A stretch of 64,000 nt of DNA from Lachnospiraceae bacterium (GTDB lineage Bacteria > Bacillota > Clostridia > Lachnospirales > Lachnospiraceae). The position numbers were made by a program, and so were the translations under genes. Shown here in pieces: positions 56,550 to 64,000 of the stretch. The notes beneath the pieces are model-generated. The model ran no database searches and was not told the origin of the DNA. It worked only from the letters and a program-made list of their open reading frames with translations. Positions within the stretch are counted from its first letter, which is position 1, and each line of letters starts with the position of its first letter. Location: contig CAJTIU010000019.1 of the NCBI GenBank assembly GCA_910576335.1, positions 34,665 to 98,664 on the forward strand. The letters are read 5' to 3'.

Positions 56550-57326
56550 ATGAATCCTGTTGTAGTCAGAGATGTCAGGATTGGGGAAGGAATTCCGAAG
56601 ATTTGTGTCCCGATAACGGGTACGACAAGAGAGGAGATTATAGAGGAGGCGGGGATGATTTCTAGCAAGCCTGCTGATATGGCAGAATGGCGCGCCGACT
56701 GGTATGAGGACATATTTGACGTTCAGAAGGTCAGAGAGGTTCTGAGATGTCTGCGGGAGAGTCTGCAGGAAATGCCCATTCTATTTACTTTCCGTACAAA
56801 AGGGGAAGGAGGAGAAAGGGACATTGATGCGGGGAGCTATATGAAGATCAATAAGGCGGCGATCGCCTCAGGATACATTGACCTGGCGGATGTGGAGTTA
56901 TTTTCCGGAGACGAGACTGTACGAGAGCTGATAGAAGAGGCACACCGCCTTGGAGTTAAGGTTGTGCTGTCGAATCATGATTTTGAAAAAACGCCGGAAA
57001 AGGATGAGATTGTGTCAAGGCTTCGCAGGATGCAGAAACTGGGTGCTGACCTTCTGAAGATTGCGGTAATGCCTGGGAGTACCAGGGACGTACTCATTCT
57101 TCTTGAGGCAACGGAGGAGATGCGATGTACCTATGCGGACCGTCCTCTTATTACCATGTCTATGTCGCAGACCGGTATGATCAGCCGTCTTTGCGGCGAG
57201 GTGTTTGGGTCGGCAGTTACCTTCGGGGCAGTGGGAAAAGCTTCCGCGCCAGGACAGATAAGGGCCGAAAAATTAAAGGATGTGCTGGAACTGATTCATG
57301 GAACAGATATGACGGCTTCTATTTAG
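56550..57326 (+). CDS. aroD: 3-dehydroquinate dehydratase, type I
   Basis: 258 residues. It makes 3-dehydroshikimate in the shikimate pathway through a Schiff base. KICVPITG is near 17, EWRADWYED near 44, the histidine in LSNHDFEKTP near 146 and the lysine in DLLKIAVMP near 171. ATG 56550 gives the family's usual ~250 residues; a frame open from 56370 would read through the repeat and is rejected. Confidence 0.95.
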   Translation: MNPVVVRDVRIGEGIPKICVPITGTTREEIIEEAGMISSKPADMAEWRADWYEDIFDVQKVREVLRCLRESLQEMPILFTFRTKGEGGERDIDAGSYMKINKAAIASGYIDLADVELFSGDETVRELIEEAHRLGVKVVLSNHDFEKTPEKDEIVSRLRRMQKLGADLLKIAVMPGSTRDVLILLEATEEMRCTYADRPLITMSMSQTGMISRLCGEVFGSAVTFGAVGKASAPGQIRAEKLKDVLELIHGTDMTASI

Positions 57327-57358
57327 GGCTGAAAAATGAGAATAATCGAAAAATTTAG

Positions 57359-57387
57359 TTGAAAATACTTCTGTTTTATTATAGAAT
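57359..57387 (+). promoter_or_regulatory. Sigma-A-type promoter of efp
   Basis: TTGAAA, 17-base spacer, TAGAAT; 60 bases before efp. Confidence 0.65.
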
Positions 57388-57446
57388 GGAAAAGGCAGAA
57401 GAACGTATTAAGCGCTATCCGGGCGCGGTTAAGGAGGATTTATATA

Positions 57447-58004
57447 ATGGCAGATGCTTATATTGAAAAAGGTACCACGTACGAGATTGACGGGAAGGTA
57501 TACGAGTGCCTGGAGTTTTTACATGTAAAACCGGGAAAGGGATCCGCATTTGTTCGTACGAAGCTTAAGGATGTAATTAATGGAGGCGTGGTTGAGAGAA
57601 CCTTCAACCCATCTAAGGATGTGCTGAAAAAGGCATTTATTGAGAGAAAGGAAGTTCAGTATCTGTATAATGACGGAGATCTGTATTACTTCATGGATAT
57701 GGAATCCTTTGAGCAGACACCGGTCGGTAAGGATGATGTGGGCGATTCCCTCAAGTTTGTGAAGGAGAATGAGATGGTTACGATGAAGTCTTACCAGGGC
57801 AAAGTATTTTCCATTGAGCCTCCGTTTACTGTAGAACTTGAGATTACAGAATCCGAGCCCGGTGTAAAAGGTAACACAGCAACAGGCGCTACAAAGCCGG
57901 CGATTGTAGAGACAGGTGCACAGGTTATGGTTCCGCTATTTGTAGAGCAGGGCGAGAAGATTAAGATTGACACCCGCTCCGGCGAATACCTGTCCAGGGC
58001 ATAG
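57447..58004 (+). CDS. efp: Elongation factor P
   Basis: 185 residues. It helps ribosomes through proline runs. The N-terminal KOW-like region has [19 protein letters not shown], with the modifiable lysine in the GKG turn near 31-33, and the C-terminal ends [18 protein letters not shown] precedes the ATG. Ends at a clear terminator (58101). Confidence 0.97.
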   Translation: MADAYIEKGTTYEIDGKVYECLEFLHVKPGKGSAFVRTKLKDVINGGVVERTFNPSKDVLKKAFIERKEVQYLYNDGDLYYFMDMESFEQTPVGKDDVGDSLKFVKENEMVTMKSYQGKVFSIEPPFTVELEITESEPGVKGNTATGATKPAIVETGAQVMVPLFVEQGEKIKIDTRSGEYLSRA

Positions 58005-58036
58005 GCGGCAGATTTTTGAATAGTAGCCTATAAGTT

Positions 58037-58066
58037 TACTGTTTGCAGGCGTGCCTGTGGACAGTA
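58037..58066. repeat. Palindrome TACTGTTTGCAGGC
   Basis: TACTGT-ttg-CAGGC and GCCTG-tgg-ACAGTA pair around GT. The TACTGTTTG core recalls the GTTACTGTTCA family, so it may be a decayed member. Confidence 0.45.
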
Positions 58067-58100
58067 TCTCCATAAGGAAAACATAAGGAAAACATAAGGG

Positions 58101-58135
58101 AAAAAGCCTTGCATTTTATGCAGGGCTTTTTTATA
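58101..58135 (+). terminator. Rho-independent terminator of efp
   Basis: AAAAAGCCTTGCAT and ATGCAGGGCTTTTTT pair around a 3-base loop, ending in a T-run. Confidence 0.85.
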
Positions 58136-58193
58136 ATGCATATACCATAATATTTGAAACATAAAAATAAGGCTGTCTGCAGAAAGGAGGATT

Positions 58194-59069
58194 ATGACAT
58201 ATTGCCAGTTTGTGCAGATGGTGGAAAAGAAGGTAAAAGAGGAGCTTAAGGAGCGTGTCTGTGTGAGTATTTACACGGCAAGGAAATATAATGGAACTGT
58301 GCGCAAGGGGATTCTCTTTAGTGAACATGGAAGTAATATTTCCCCGACCATTTACCTGGAGGAGTATTACAGGCAGTTCCAGCTTGGGGAGACGATTGAC
58401 CTGATCACAAAAGAAATTCTGATCTTGTATGGAAAGATTCGTTTCAGAGAGCCGTGGAAGGAGGGAATCATCCGCAATTACAGTGAAGTCAGGGATCGGA
58501 TCATTTACCGCCTGATTAACAAGGAGGAAAACGAGCTGATGCTTCAGGACATGCCTTATGTGCCGTATCTTGATCTTGCTATTGTATTTTATGTACTTGT
58601 GGAGGCCAGTGACTATGGGACAGCTACGATGCCTGTTAAGCTTGAGCATCTGGGGCTTTGGAATGTTAAGAAGGAGCAGGTGTACGAACAGGCATGTAAG
58701 AATACCTGCCATCTGTTCCCGTCTGAATTCAGGGCGATGAGCTCTGTGATCGCGGAGCTTACGAATATGGAGGATACAGACGGAGAGGACGTTCTCTATG
58801 TGCTCAGCAATCATCTCAGAAGCTTTGGAGCGGCAGCAGTGCTCTATCCAGGGTGCCTGTGTGAGATTGGAGAATATCTGGGAGAAGACTATTATGTGCT
58901 TCCAAGCAGTGTGCATGAGATGATTATCATACGGGAGAGTGCAGCCCCTGGCAGGAGAGCCTTAAGTGCCATGGTCACAGACATTAATGCAACCCAGGTG
59001 GAGAAAGAAGAGGTACTGTCCAATCAGGCATATTATTTTGACCGTATGAAAGGAAGTCTTTCCCTGTAA
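58194..59069 (+). CDS. DUF5688 family protein
   Basis: 291 residues. No membrane span or signal peptide. The text ISPTIYLEEYYRQFQLGET and LYPGCLCEIGEYLGEDYYVLPSSVHE fits the DUF5688 family of Lachnospiraceae proteins; many genomes carry several copies. GAAAGGAGG precedes the ATG. Function unknown. Confidence 0.75.
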   Translation: MTYCQFVQMVEKKVKEELKERVCVSIYTARKYNGTVRKGILFSEHGSNISPTIYLEEYYRQFQLGETIDLITKEILILYGKIRFREPWKEGIIRNYSEVRDRIIYRLINKEENELMLQDMPYVPYLDLAIVFYVLVEASDYGTATMPVKLEHLGLWNVKKEQVYEQACKNTCHLFPSEFRAMSSVIAELTNMEDTDGEDVLYVLSNHLRSFGAAAVLYPGCLCEIGEYLGEDYYVLPSSVHEMIIIRESAAPGRRALSAMVTDINATQVEKEEVLSNQAYYFDRMKGSLSL

Positions 59070-59079
59070 AACGGTGTCA

Positions 59080-59113
59080 GTGATCCAGGAGCGGGGTCTC
59101 ACTCCTGAATCAC
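59080..59113. repeat. Hairpin after DUF5688 gene
   Basis: GTGATCCAGGAG and CTCCTGAATCAC pair with one mismatch around a 10-base loop. No T-run follows. Confidence 0.45.
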
Positions 59114-59347
59114 GTACTGATGATTCGCCTGATCGATGGGGCGCATGAGGAACAGCACTCTCTGAATATTACAGGAATGTCGTGGAGGCGGGAGCTGGCA
59201 GACCTTAATTCGCTTTTGGCGGCTTCTCAGACATTGGGGATATCCAGCCCATTTAAAAGTCGCTGTTTTGAAATTTGTTTACAGGATTTCCTTTACTTTT
59301 AATCAAAAATGTGTTAACATATGATTTGCAAATTCATATTTTGTTAT
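59114..59347. other. Spacer upstream of tRNA-Arg
   Basis: No gene recognised. A short open frame (59120-59302) lacks features of a real protein. The tRNA promoter likely lies in the A/T-rich end of this stretch. Confidence 0.5.
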
Positions 59348-59419
59348 GCACCCGTAGCTCAGGGGATAGAGCACCGCCCTCCGGAGGCGGGAGCGGCGGT
59401 TCGAATCCGCCCGGGTGTG
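59348..59419 (+). tRNA. tRNA-Arg (anticodon CCG)
   Basis: Full cloverleaf: acceptor GCACCCG/CGGGTGT, D arm with GCTC...GAGC, anticodon arm CCGCC-CTCCGGA-GGCGG giving CCG, T arm GGCGG-TTCGAAT-CCGCC. 72 bases without CCA, which is not encoded. It reads CGG codons. Confidence 0.97.
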
Positions 59420-59455
59420 TACCTAAAAAAAGTACTGGTTGTGCGGAGGTAGTCT

Positions 59456-60028
59456 ATGAAAAAAGGTTGGCTCATCCCGCTGACACTCGTAATGATCGTT
59501 GGTGTCATGGGATTCGGTCTTACCGGAGAAGAAGCGCACAAGGTACAGAAGATAAGCCGGAAGGCGGTAAGGACAAGCAATCATGGATGTGAAGTAATGA
59601 TTATGAATCCTCTCCGCGAAGAGGCATACTCGGAAGTTGCAAGAACAGTGAAGACATACTACAGACAGATCGGTGCAGATACAGAGTTCATAAAATCTTA
59701 TGATAACATCCGTGTATATACGAAGAAGGGCAGATATACAGGCTCATATATCGTATTTGCCAAGTATGAGATGCAGATAAAGGATATTTATACAAGAGTA
59801 CCGGGACTTGGAACACTGTATGTGGAAAAAAACAGGACAAGCGGCAGATACGAGATCATAAGCAATCCGGAGATGCCGGATCTGAAAGAATACATGGCAG
59901 TGCTCGGCTCCCATGAGGATGTAAAACAGCTTCTCGCAGAGGCTGACCAGGAATACAAGACAGCCGTCAATTCCGATGCACTCCTAAAAGAAGCCCTTTT
60001 GGATCTCAAAAATGCCTACGAAAGTTAG
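59456..60028 (+). CDS. Exported or anchored protein (DUF6715-like)
   Basis: 190 residues. One N-terminal hydrophobic segment (about 4-22) then a soluble mixed fold with YSEVARTVKTYYRQIGADTEF and a SYIVFAKYEMQIKDIYTRVPG stretch. This looks like a small exported protein of Lachnospiraceae (DUF6715-like, named from memory). GCGGAGGT precedes the ATG, shortly after the tRNA. Function unknown. Confidence 0.6.
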   Translation: MKKGWLIPLTLVMIVGVMGFGLTGEEAHKVQKISRKAVRTSNHGCEVMIMNPLREEAYSEVARTVKTYYRQIGADTEFIKSYDNIRVYTKKGRYTGSYIVFAKYEMQIKDIYTRVPGLGTLYVEKNRTSGRYEIISNPEMPDLKEYMAVLGSHEDVKQLLAEADQEYKTAVNSDALLKEALLDLKNAYES

Positions 60029-60056
60029 AGCAATTACAAGCTTAATAAAGACAGAC

Positions 60057-60090
60057 AAGGTCAGCTTTTTCGTAGAAGCTGACCTTTTTT
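60057..60090 (+). terminator. Rho-independent terminator
   Basis: AAGGTCAGCTT and AAGCTGACCTT pair around an 8-base loop, followed by TTTT. It ends the 59456 gene. Confidence 0.85.
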
Positions 60091-60128
60091 GGGAGACTGG
60101 ACATTTTTAAAATGCACAGTCTCCCAAA
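60088..60128. repeat. TTTGGGAGACTG palindrome
   Basis: TTTGGGAGACTG and CAGTCTCCCAAA pair exactly around a 17-base centre (with an ACATTTTTAAAATGC core). A GGACGGGGACAG string follows at 60164, so this may be a decayed relative of the repeat at 40291. Confidence 0.5.
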
Positions 60129-60330
60129 CCTGCAGCTGCAGCATAAGTCAAAAGACAGTGGACGGGGACAGGCATATATTTCATGAAAACAATTAGGGGC
60201 ATCCTCCCCGCAAAACTTTTAAAGATTTCGACAAGAATTTATCACATTTTAAACACAATTAGGTTGTAAACTTACTGTCATAGAAATGATAAAGATAAAG
60301 ACAGAAGTCATAAAGAAGGGAGATATTTTT

Positions 60331-61593
60331 ATGGAAAATCAATATACCTATTATACACCGGAACAGAATTTTAATGAGCAGGCTCCAAAGCCGAAGAAAC
60401 AGCATAAGGTTCCGAAGTGGGTAAAGACTATATGTGTGGCGTTGGCACTCGGCCTCGTTGCAGGAGCTGGATTTGAAGGAGCGAGCTTTGCGGTGGGAAG
60501 TGTGCTGGACAGAATCGGGGGACGTACTTCCGGGAATAAGTCGGAGGATAAACAGGTGGAAGGCACGAAGCTTACGAAGGCTTCTAGTGGAAAGATTTCT
60601 ACTGATATTACAAGGATTGCCGAGAGTGCAATGCCTTCTGTAGTATCCATCACAAATATCAGTATCCAGCAGGTACAGAGCTTTTTCGGCGGTGTATTTG
60701 AACAGGAGATTCCGAGTGCGGGTTCGGGAATTATTGTGGGCCAGAATGATAAAGAGCTTCTGATACTTACGAATAATCATGTGGTGGCCAACAGCGAGAC
60801 ACTTACCGTTTCCTTTATAGACGAAGAGAGTGTGGAGGCTAATGTTAAGGGGACGGATGCAGCAAGGGATATTGCTGTTGTATCAGTGAACCTTAAGGAT
60901 ATTAAGGACACAACAATGGATCAGATCAAAGTAGCCACCCTGGGAGACTCCACGGCGCTTCAGGTTGGAGAGCCTGCGATTGCTATAGGAAATGCACTGG
61001 GCTATGGACAGTCCGTAACAACCGGAATCGTATCAGCCACAAAGAGAAAGCTAGAGGGCTTTGACAGTGAGCTGATTCAGACCGATGCAGCGATCAATCC
61101 TGGAAACAGCGGCGGTGCACTTCTGAATGCGAACGGCGAAGTGATTGGAATTAACACAATGAAGGCATCTTCAAGTGAGAGCGAGGTTGGAGTAGAGGGC
61201 ATGGGCTATGCGATCCCGATTTCCGATGCCAGTGATGTGATTGAACTTCTGATGAATAAGGAAACAAGGACAAAACTCCCGGATGGAGAACAGGGGTATC
61301 TTGGTATTCAGCCGGCAGAGGTGGGAAGCGATATGGCCCAGATGTACAGTATGCCGTTAGGCGTTTACATCTCTGAGGTAGTAGAAGGCGGTGCTGCAGA
61401 TAAGGCGGGACTTTCCAAGGGCTCAATCATTACTAAGATTGAAGGCATCAGCATTGACAGTGTTGCAACACTCAGAGAGCAGCTTCAGTACTACAGTCCG
61501 GGGGAGGCAGTGAAGGTGACGGTACAGATTCCTTCAAAAAATGGTGAATATAAGGAAGAAACAGTAGAAGTTGTACTTGGAACTAATTCATAA
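60331..61593 (+). CDS. htrA: HtrA/DegP-like trypsin-type serine protease
   Basis: 420 residues. An N-terminal cytoplasmic part and one span (about 34-54) anchor it. The catalytic triad is visible: H150 in TNNHVV, D180 in DAARDIAVV and S260 in NPGNSGGAL. A C-terminal PDZ domain follows (about 315-410) with GYLGIQPAE. It degrades or controls misfolded surface proteins. ATG 60331 follows AAGGGAG; an upstream in-frame ATG at 60286 is rejected. Confidence 0.93.
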   Translation: MENQYTYYTPEQNFNEQAPKPKKQHKVPKWVKTICVALALGLVAGAGFEGASFAVGSVLDRIGGRTSGNKSEDKQVEGTKLTKASSGKISTDITRIAESAMPSVVSITNISIQQVQSFFGGVFEQEIPSAGSGIIVGQNDKELLILTNNHVVANSETLTVSFIDEESVEANVKGTDAARDIAVVSVNLKDIKDTTMDQIKVATLGDSTALQVGEPAIAIGNALGYGQSVTTGIVSATKRKLEGFDSELIQTDAAINPGNSGGALLNANGEVIGINTMKASSSESEVGVEGMGYAIPISDASDVIELLMNKETRTKLPDGEQGYLGIQPAEVGSDMAQMYSMPLGVYISEVVEGGAADKAGLSKGSIITKIEGISIDSVATLREQLQYYSPGEAVKVTVQIPSKNGEYKEETVEVVLGTNS

Positions 61594-61605
61594 TGGTGTT
61601 ATAAT
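61577..61605 (+). promoter_or_regulatory. Sigma-A-type promoter of glyA
   Basis: TTGGAA, 17-base spacer, TATAAT. The -35 lies within the last codons of htrA. Confidence 0.7.
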
Positions 61606-61628
61606 AGTACCCGTAGGAGGGTGCGTAT

Positions 61629-62864
61629 ATGAACACATTTGATGAAATGAAACAGGTAGACAAAGAGATTGCGGATGCGATTGCAGCAGAGGCAGACAGA
61701 CAGAATTCACACATTGAGCTGATCGCATCCGAGAACTGGGTCAGCAGTGCAGTCAGGGCAGCAATGGGAAGCATTCTTACGAATAAGTATGCAGAAGGGT
61801 ATCCGAAGAAGAGATATTACGGCGGCTGCAGTTGTGTAGACACTGTGGAAGAGCTGGCAATTGAGAGAGCAAAGAAATTATTTGGATGTGACTATGCAAA
61901 TGTACAGCCGCATTCCGGAGCGCAGGCGAATATGGCTGCGTTCTTTGCAATGATAAAGCCAGGTGATAAGATCCTGGGTATGAATCTGGATCATGGCGGA
62001 CATCTGACACATGGTTCTCCGGTGAATATTTCAGGGGAATATTTTGAAACTTCCTTTTATGGGGTAGAAGAGGATGGATTTATTGATTATGATAAGGTGA
62101 GGGACACTGCTTTAAGAGAACGGCCTGCGCTTATTATTGCAGGAGCGAGTGCTTATGCAAGGACAATAGATTTTAAGCGGTTTCGTGAGATTGCTGATGA
62201 GGCCGGTGCGTATCTTATGGTAGATATGGCTCATATTGCAGGCCTTGTGGCAGCAGGACTTCATCCGAGCCCGGTTCCATATGCAGATGTGGTGACGACA
62301 ACCACTCATAAGACACTTAGAGGGCCGCGGGGCGGCATGATCCTCTGCAATCAGGAGGCGGCAGAGAAGTTTAACTTTAACAAGGCTGTATTTCCCGGAA
62401 CACAGGGCGGACCTCTGGAGCATGTGATTGCGGCAAAGGCAGTCTGCTTTAAGGAGGCGCTGACACTAGAATTTAAGGAATACCAGGCTCAGGTTTTAAG
62501 GAATGCGAAAGCACTATGCGAGGGTCTTCTTGCAAGGGATCTTCAAATTGTGTCAGGAGGAACAGATAACCATCTGATGCTTTTAGATTTGAGAAATGAA
62601 GAGATTACTGGAAAAGAGCTGGAGCGCCGTCTGGATGAGGCGCATATTACGTGCAATAAGAATACAGTCCCCAATGATCCGCGTTCTCCCTTTGTTACAA
62701 GCGGAATCAGGCTCGGGACCCCGGCGGTTACAACCCGCGGCCTGAGAGAATCGGAGATGGAGACAATCGCGGAGTGTATCATGCTTGTCATGAAGAGCGG
62801 GGAGAATATTGAAAAAGTCCGCGGCATGGTTAAAGATCTGACAGACAGATATCCGCTGCCATAA
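61629..62864 (+). CDS. glyA: Serine hydroxymethyltransferase
   Basis: 411 residues. It converts serine to glycine and feeds one-carbon units to tetrahydrofolate. [12 protein letters not shown] near 28, the PLP lysine in [14 protein letters not shown] near 225, and [15 protein letters not shown] near 356. GTAGGAGG precedes the ATG. Confidence 0.98.
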   Translation: MNTFDEMKQVDKEIADAIAAEADRQNSHIELIASENWVSSAVRAAMGSILTNKYAEGYPKKRYYGGCSCVDTVEELAIERAKKLFGCDYANVQPHSGAQANMAAFFAMIKPGDKILGMNLDHGGHLTHGSPVNISGEYFETSFYGVEEDGFIDYDKVRDTALRERPALIIAGASAYARTIDFKRFREIADEAGAYLMVDMAHIAGLVAAGLHPSPVPYADVVTTTTHKTLRGPRGGMILCNQEAAEKFNFNKAVFPGTQGGPLEHVIAAKAVCFKEALTLEFKEYQAQVLRNAKALCEGLLARDLQIVSGGTDNHLMLLDLRNEEITGKELERRLDEAHITCNKNTVPNDPRSPFVTSGIRLGTPAVTTRGLRESEMETIAECIMLVMKSGENIEKVRGMVKDLTDRYPLP

Positions 62865-62935
62865 ACGGCAGGCAGTCTGGCAGGCTGACTCTGCCAATGC
62901 AGGCAAAATATGATGCGAGGAGGAAGAAAATACAA

Positions 62936-63331
62936 ATGAAATGTCCGATATGCGGCGAGACGCTGCGTCCAGGAAAAAAAGACCCGAATTATCTTCTCTG
63001 CTATAGCTGTAAGAAGAAATTTAAAGCTCCGCAAAAAAGGAAGTCCGATCAGGGCGAAGAGCAGAGGTATTCGAATATCCCGCCGAAGGCAGTGCGCGAA
63101 AAGCGGGAACGGGAGATGAAAAAAGCATATGACGATATGCTTGCGGTTGAGGACAATAGGTCAAGACGGAAGAGGGCGAAGATGGCGGAACCGGAGCCGG
63201 ATGAAGCTCTCTATGATGATGACTATGACGACTATGACGACGATGAGGGATTTTCCAAAGTGCCGATCATCATCCTTGGCATTGCCATTGTGATTGCGGC
63301 GGCAGTGGTTGTATATCTGCTGATGACTTAA
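62936..63331 (+). CDS. Zinc-ribbon membrane protein
   Basis: 131 residues. The N-terminus has two cysteine pairs (MKCPICG and LLCYSCKKKF) forming a zinc ribbon; the middle is very charged, with YDDDYDDYDDDEG near 95-105, and the end is one membrane span (about 109-130). The start is ATG 62936, after GAGGAGG; the ATG at 62897 is an upstream extension. The role is unknown; similar small proteins are common in Clostridia. Confidence 0.8.
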   Translation: MKCPICGETLRPGKKDPNYLLCYSCKKKFKAPQKRKSDQGEEQRYSNIPPKAVREKREREMKKAYDDMLAVEDNRSRRKRAKMAEPEPDEALYDDDYDDYDDDEGFSKVPIIILGIAIVIAAAVVVYLLMT

Positions 63332-63363
63332 AGAACTGAACGTAGTTCAGCTGCTATGCCTGA

Positions 63364-63390
63364 GGAGTGAGATTTTCTCACTCCCTTTTT
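63364..63390 (+). terminator. Rho-independent terminator
   Basis: GGAGTGAGA-ttt-TCTCACTCC, then CTTTTT. It ends the zinc-ribbon gene. Confidence 0.88.
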
Positions 63391-64000
63391 GTTGAAAATC
63401 TAAGTGTCCTACAGAAAGATTTCATGTCCGTCCAGTATAATTGATTGTAGCTGTACGAGTATAGGTTCCAATTAATTAAGGATGGAGGGGGAAACAGAAG
63501 ATGTGCAGAGGAGCTTGCAGGCGACGCGGGAACGATTACCAATGAGATACTGAGCGGAATTGGGAGGAGGGTGAAACGGAAAACGATTTAGATATAAAAA
63601 ACATAAGATTTTCTTAATTTCCTCAATTCTATGAGATGTTTTCTGGGAACCTGTGGTATAATTCTTTAGGAAAGTATCAGATTCAGGGCAGACGAAAAGA
63701 GCAGCTTTATACAAAAGATAAAACTGCCCTGAATGTGATTCTTTCCGATTGTACCAGACTGCGGACCTTTAGCCAATATGTGTATGGAGGAAGTATTTTT
63801 CACAGTTAGTGAAACTGCACAGATTTTGCAGGTACTTCCTGGCATAAGCATCTGTTTTTTGTGTGGATTTACAAATATATCCGGTAAAAAGGCATGCTTC
63901 GCAAGCCTTCTTGCGGAGGCTTTTAAAAAATTTATTCAGTAAGAAAAAGTTTGTATCAGGATGAACCATATGTCCTTCCGGCCTGTTGCATCCTGTGGCA
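63391..64000. other. Gene-poor right end
   Basis: No convincing gene. An 11-bp inverted repeat (ATTCAGGGCAG at 63681 and CTGCCCTGAAT at 63724) and a 54-codon open frame at 63778-63942 (MCMEEVFFTVSETAQILQV start, which recalls a helix-turn-helix excisionase) are present, but the frame lacks a clear ribosome site and is not called a gene. Confidence 0.5.

Noticed and set aside
59120..59302. Small gene before tRNA-Arg
   Set aside because: No ribosome site, no family pattern.

Overview
The window looks like a chromosome segment of a low-to-mid GC, endospore-forming Clostridia, most like a Lachnospiraceae gut bacterium. Reasons: strong AGGAGG-type ribosome binding sites, frequent TTG starts, a spore sigma factor K gene, CodY, a CIRCE-controlled groESL operon, and the conserved gene run ireB-ruvX-DUF1292-fur-type regulator-rnjA followed by trmR and a U32 protein. 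I cannot name the species from sequence alone.

Positions 1-30.9 kb are a cell-surface glycopolymer region. It opens with the end of a membrane protein, a Wzx-type flippase, a GT2 glycosyltransferase and a sugar aminotransferase, then a decayed stretch with an Rpn-type nuclease gene. From 6.2 kb a teichoic-acid-like set follows: two CDP-glycerol glycerophosphotransferase-family enzymes, an extended SDR, and an IspD/TarI cytidylyltransferase. From 11.3 kb comes an acyl-modification set: a membrane acyltransferase, AMP-dependent ligase, carrier protein, MBOAT and SGNH-like protein. These resemble the parts of a D-alanylation (dlt) system but in another order. An alpha/beta hydrolase, a pyruvyl-transferase fused to repeat domains, a GH25 lysozyme with FN3/SH3 modules and a polysaccharide deacetylase follow. 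Two LytR-CpsA-Psr (LCP) ligases with low-complexity tails flank glmS and glf, and a cohesin-like membrane protein closes the block. Together these genes could make sugar precursors, assemble and acylate a polymer, and attach it to peptidoglycan.

Positions 30.9-50 kb are housekeeping: prmA, rsmE, cysteine desulfurase, thiI, an HPr-like gene without the active histidine, mtaB, ireB, ruvX, DUF1292, a Fur-family regulator, rnjA, trmR, a U32 protein, sigK, yifB, dprA, topA, codY and groESL.

Positions 51.5-52.7 kb are an accessory scar: a long imperfect inverted repeat (about 430 bp) just after groEL, an IS200-type transposase remnant and purine-rich tandem repeats. Positions 52.8-63.3 kb return to ordinary genes: guaB, a peptidoglycan amidase, yqeG-type phosphatase, aroD, efp, a DUF5688-type gene, tRNA-Arg(CCG), an htrA protease, glyA and a zinc-ribbon membrane protein. 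The last 670 bases hold no convincing gene.

The intergenic spaces carry several families of palindromic repeats, including a 168-bp MITE-like element, a GTTACTG-family palindrome at four or five loci, a 35-bp perfect inverted repeat with GGGGACGGGG ends, and a repeat pair around yqeG. The most unusual points are the non-canonical dlt-like module, the pyruvyl-transferase with C-terminal InlB/Flg_new-like repeats, and the long palindrome beside the IS200 remnant.
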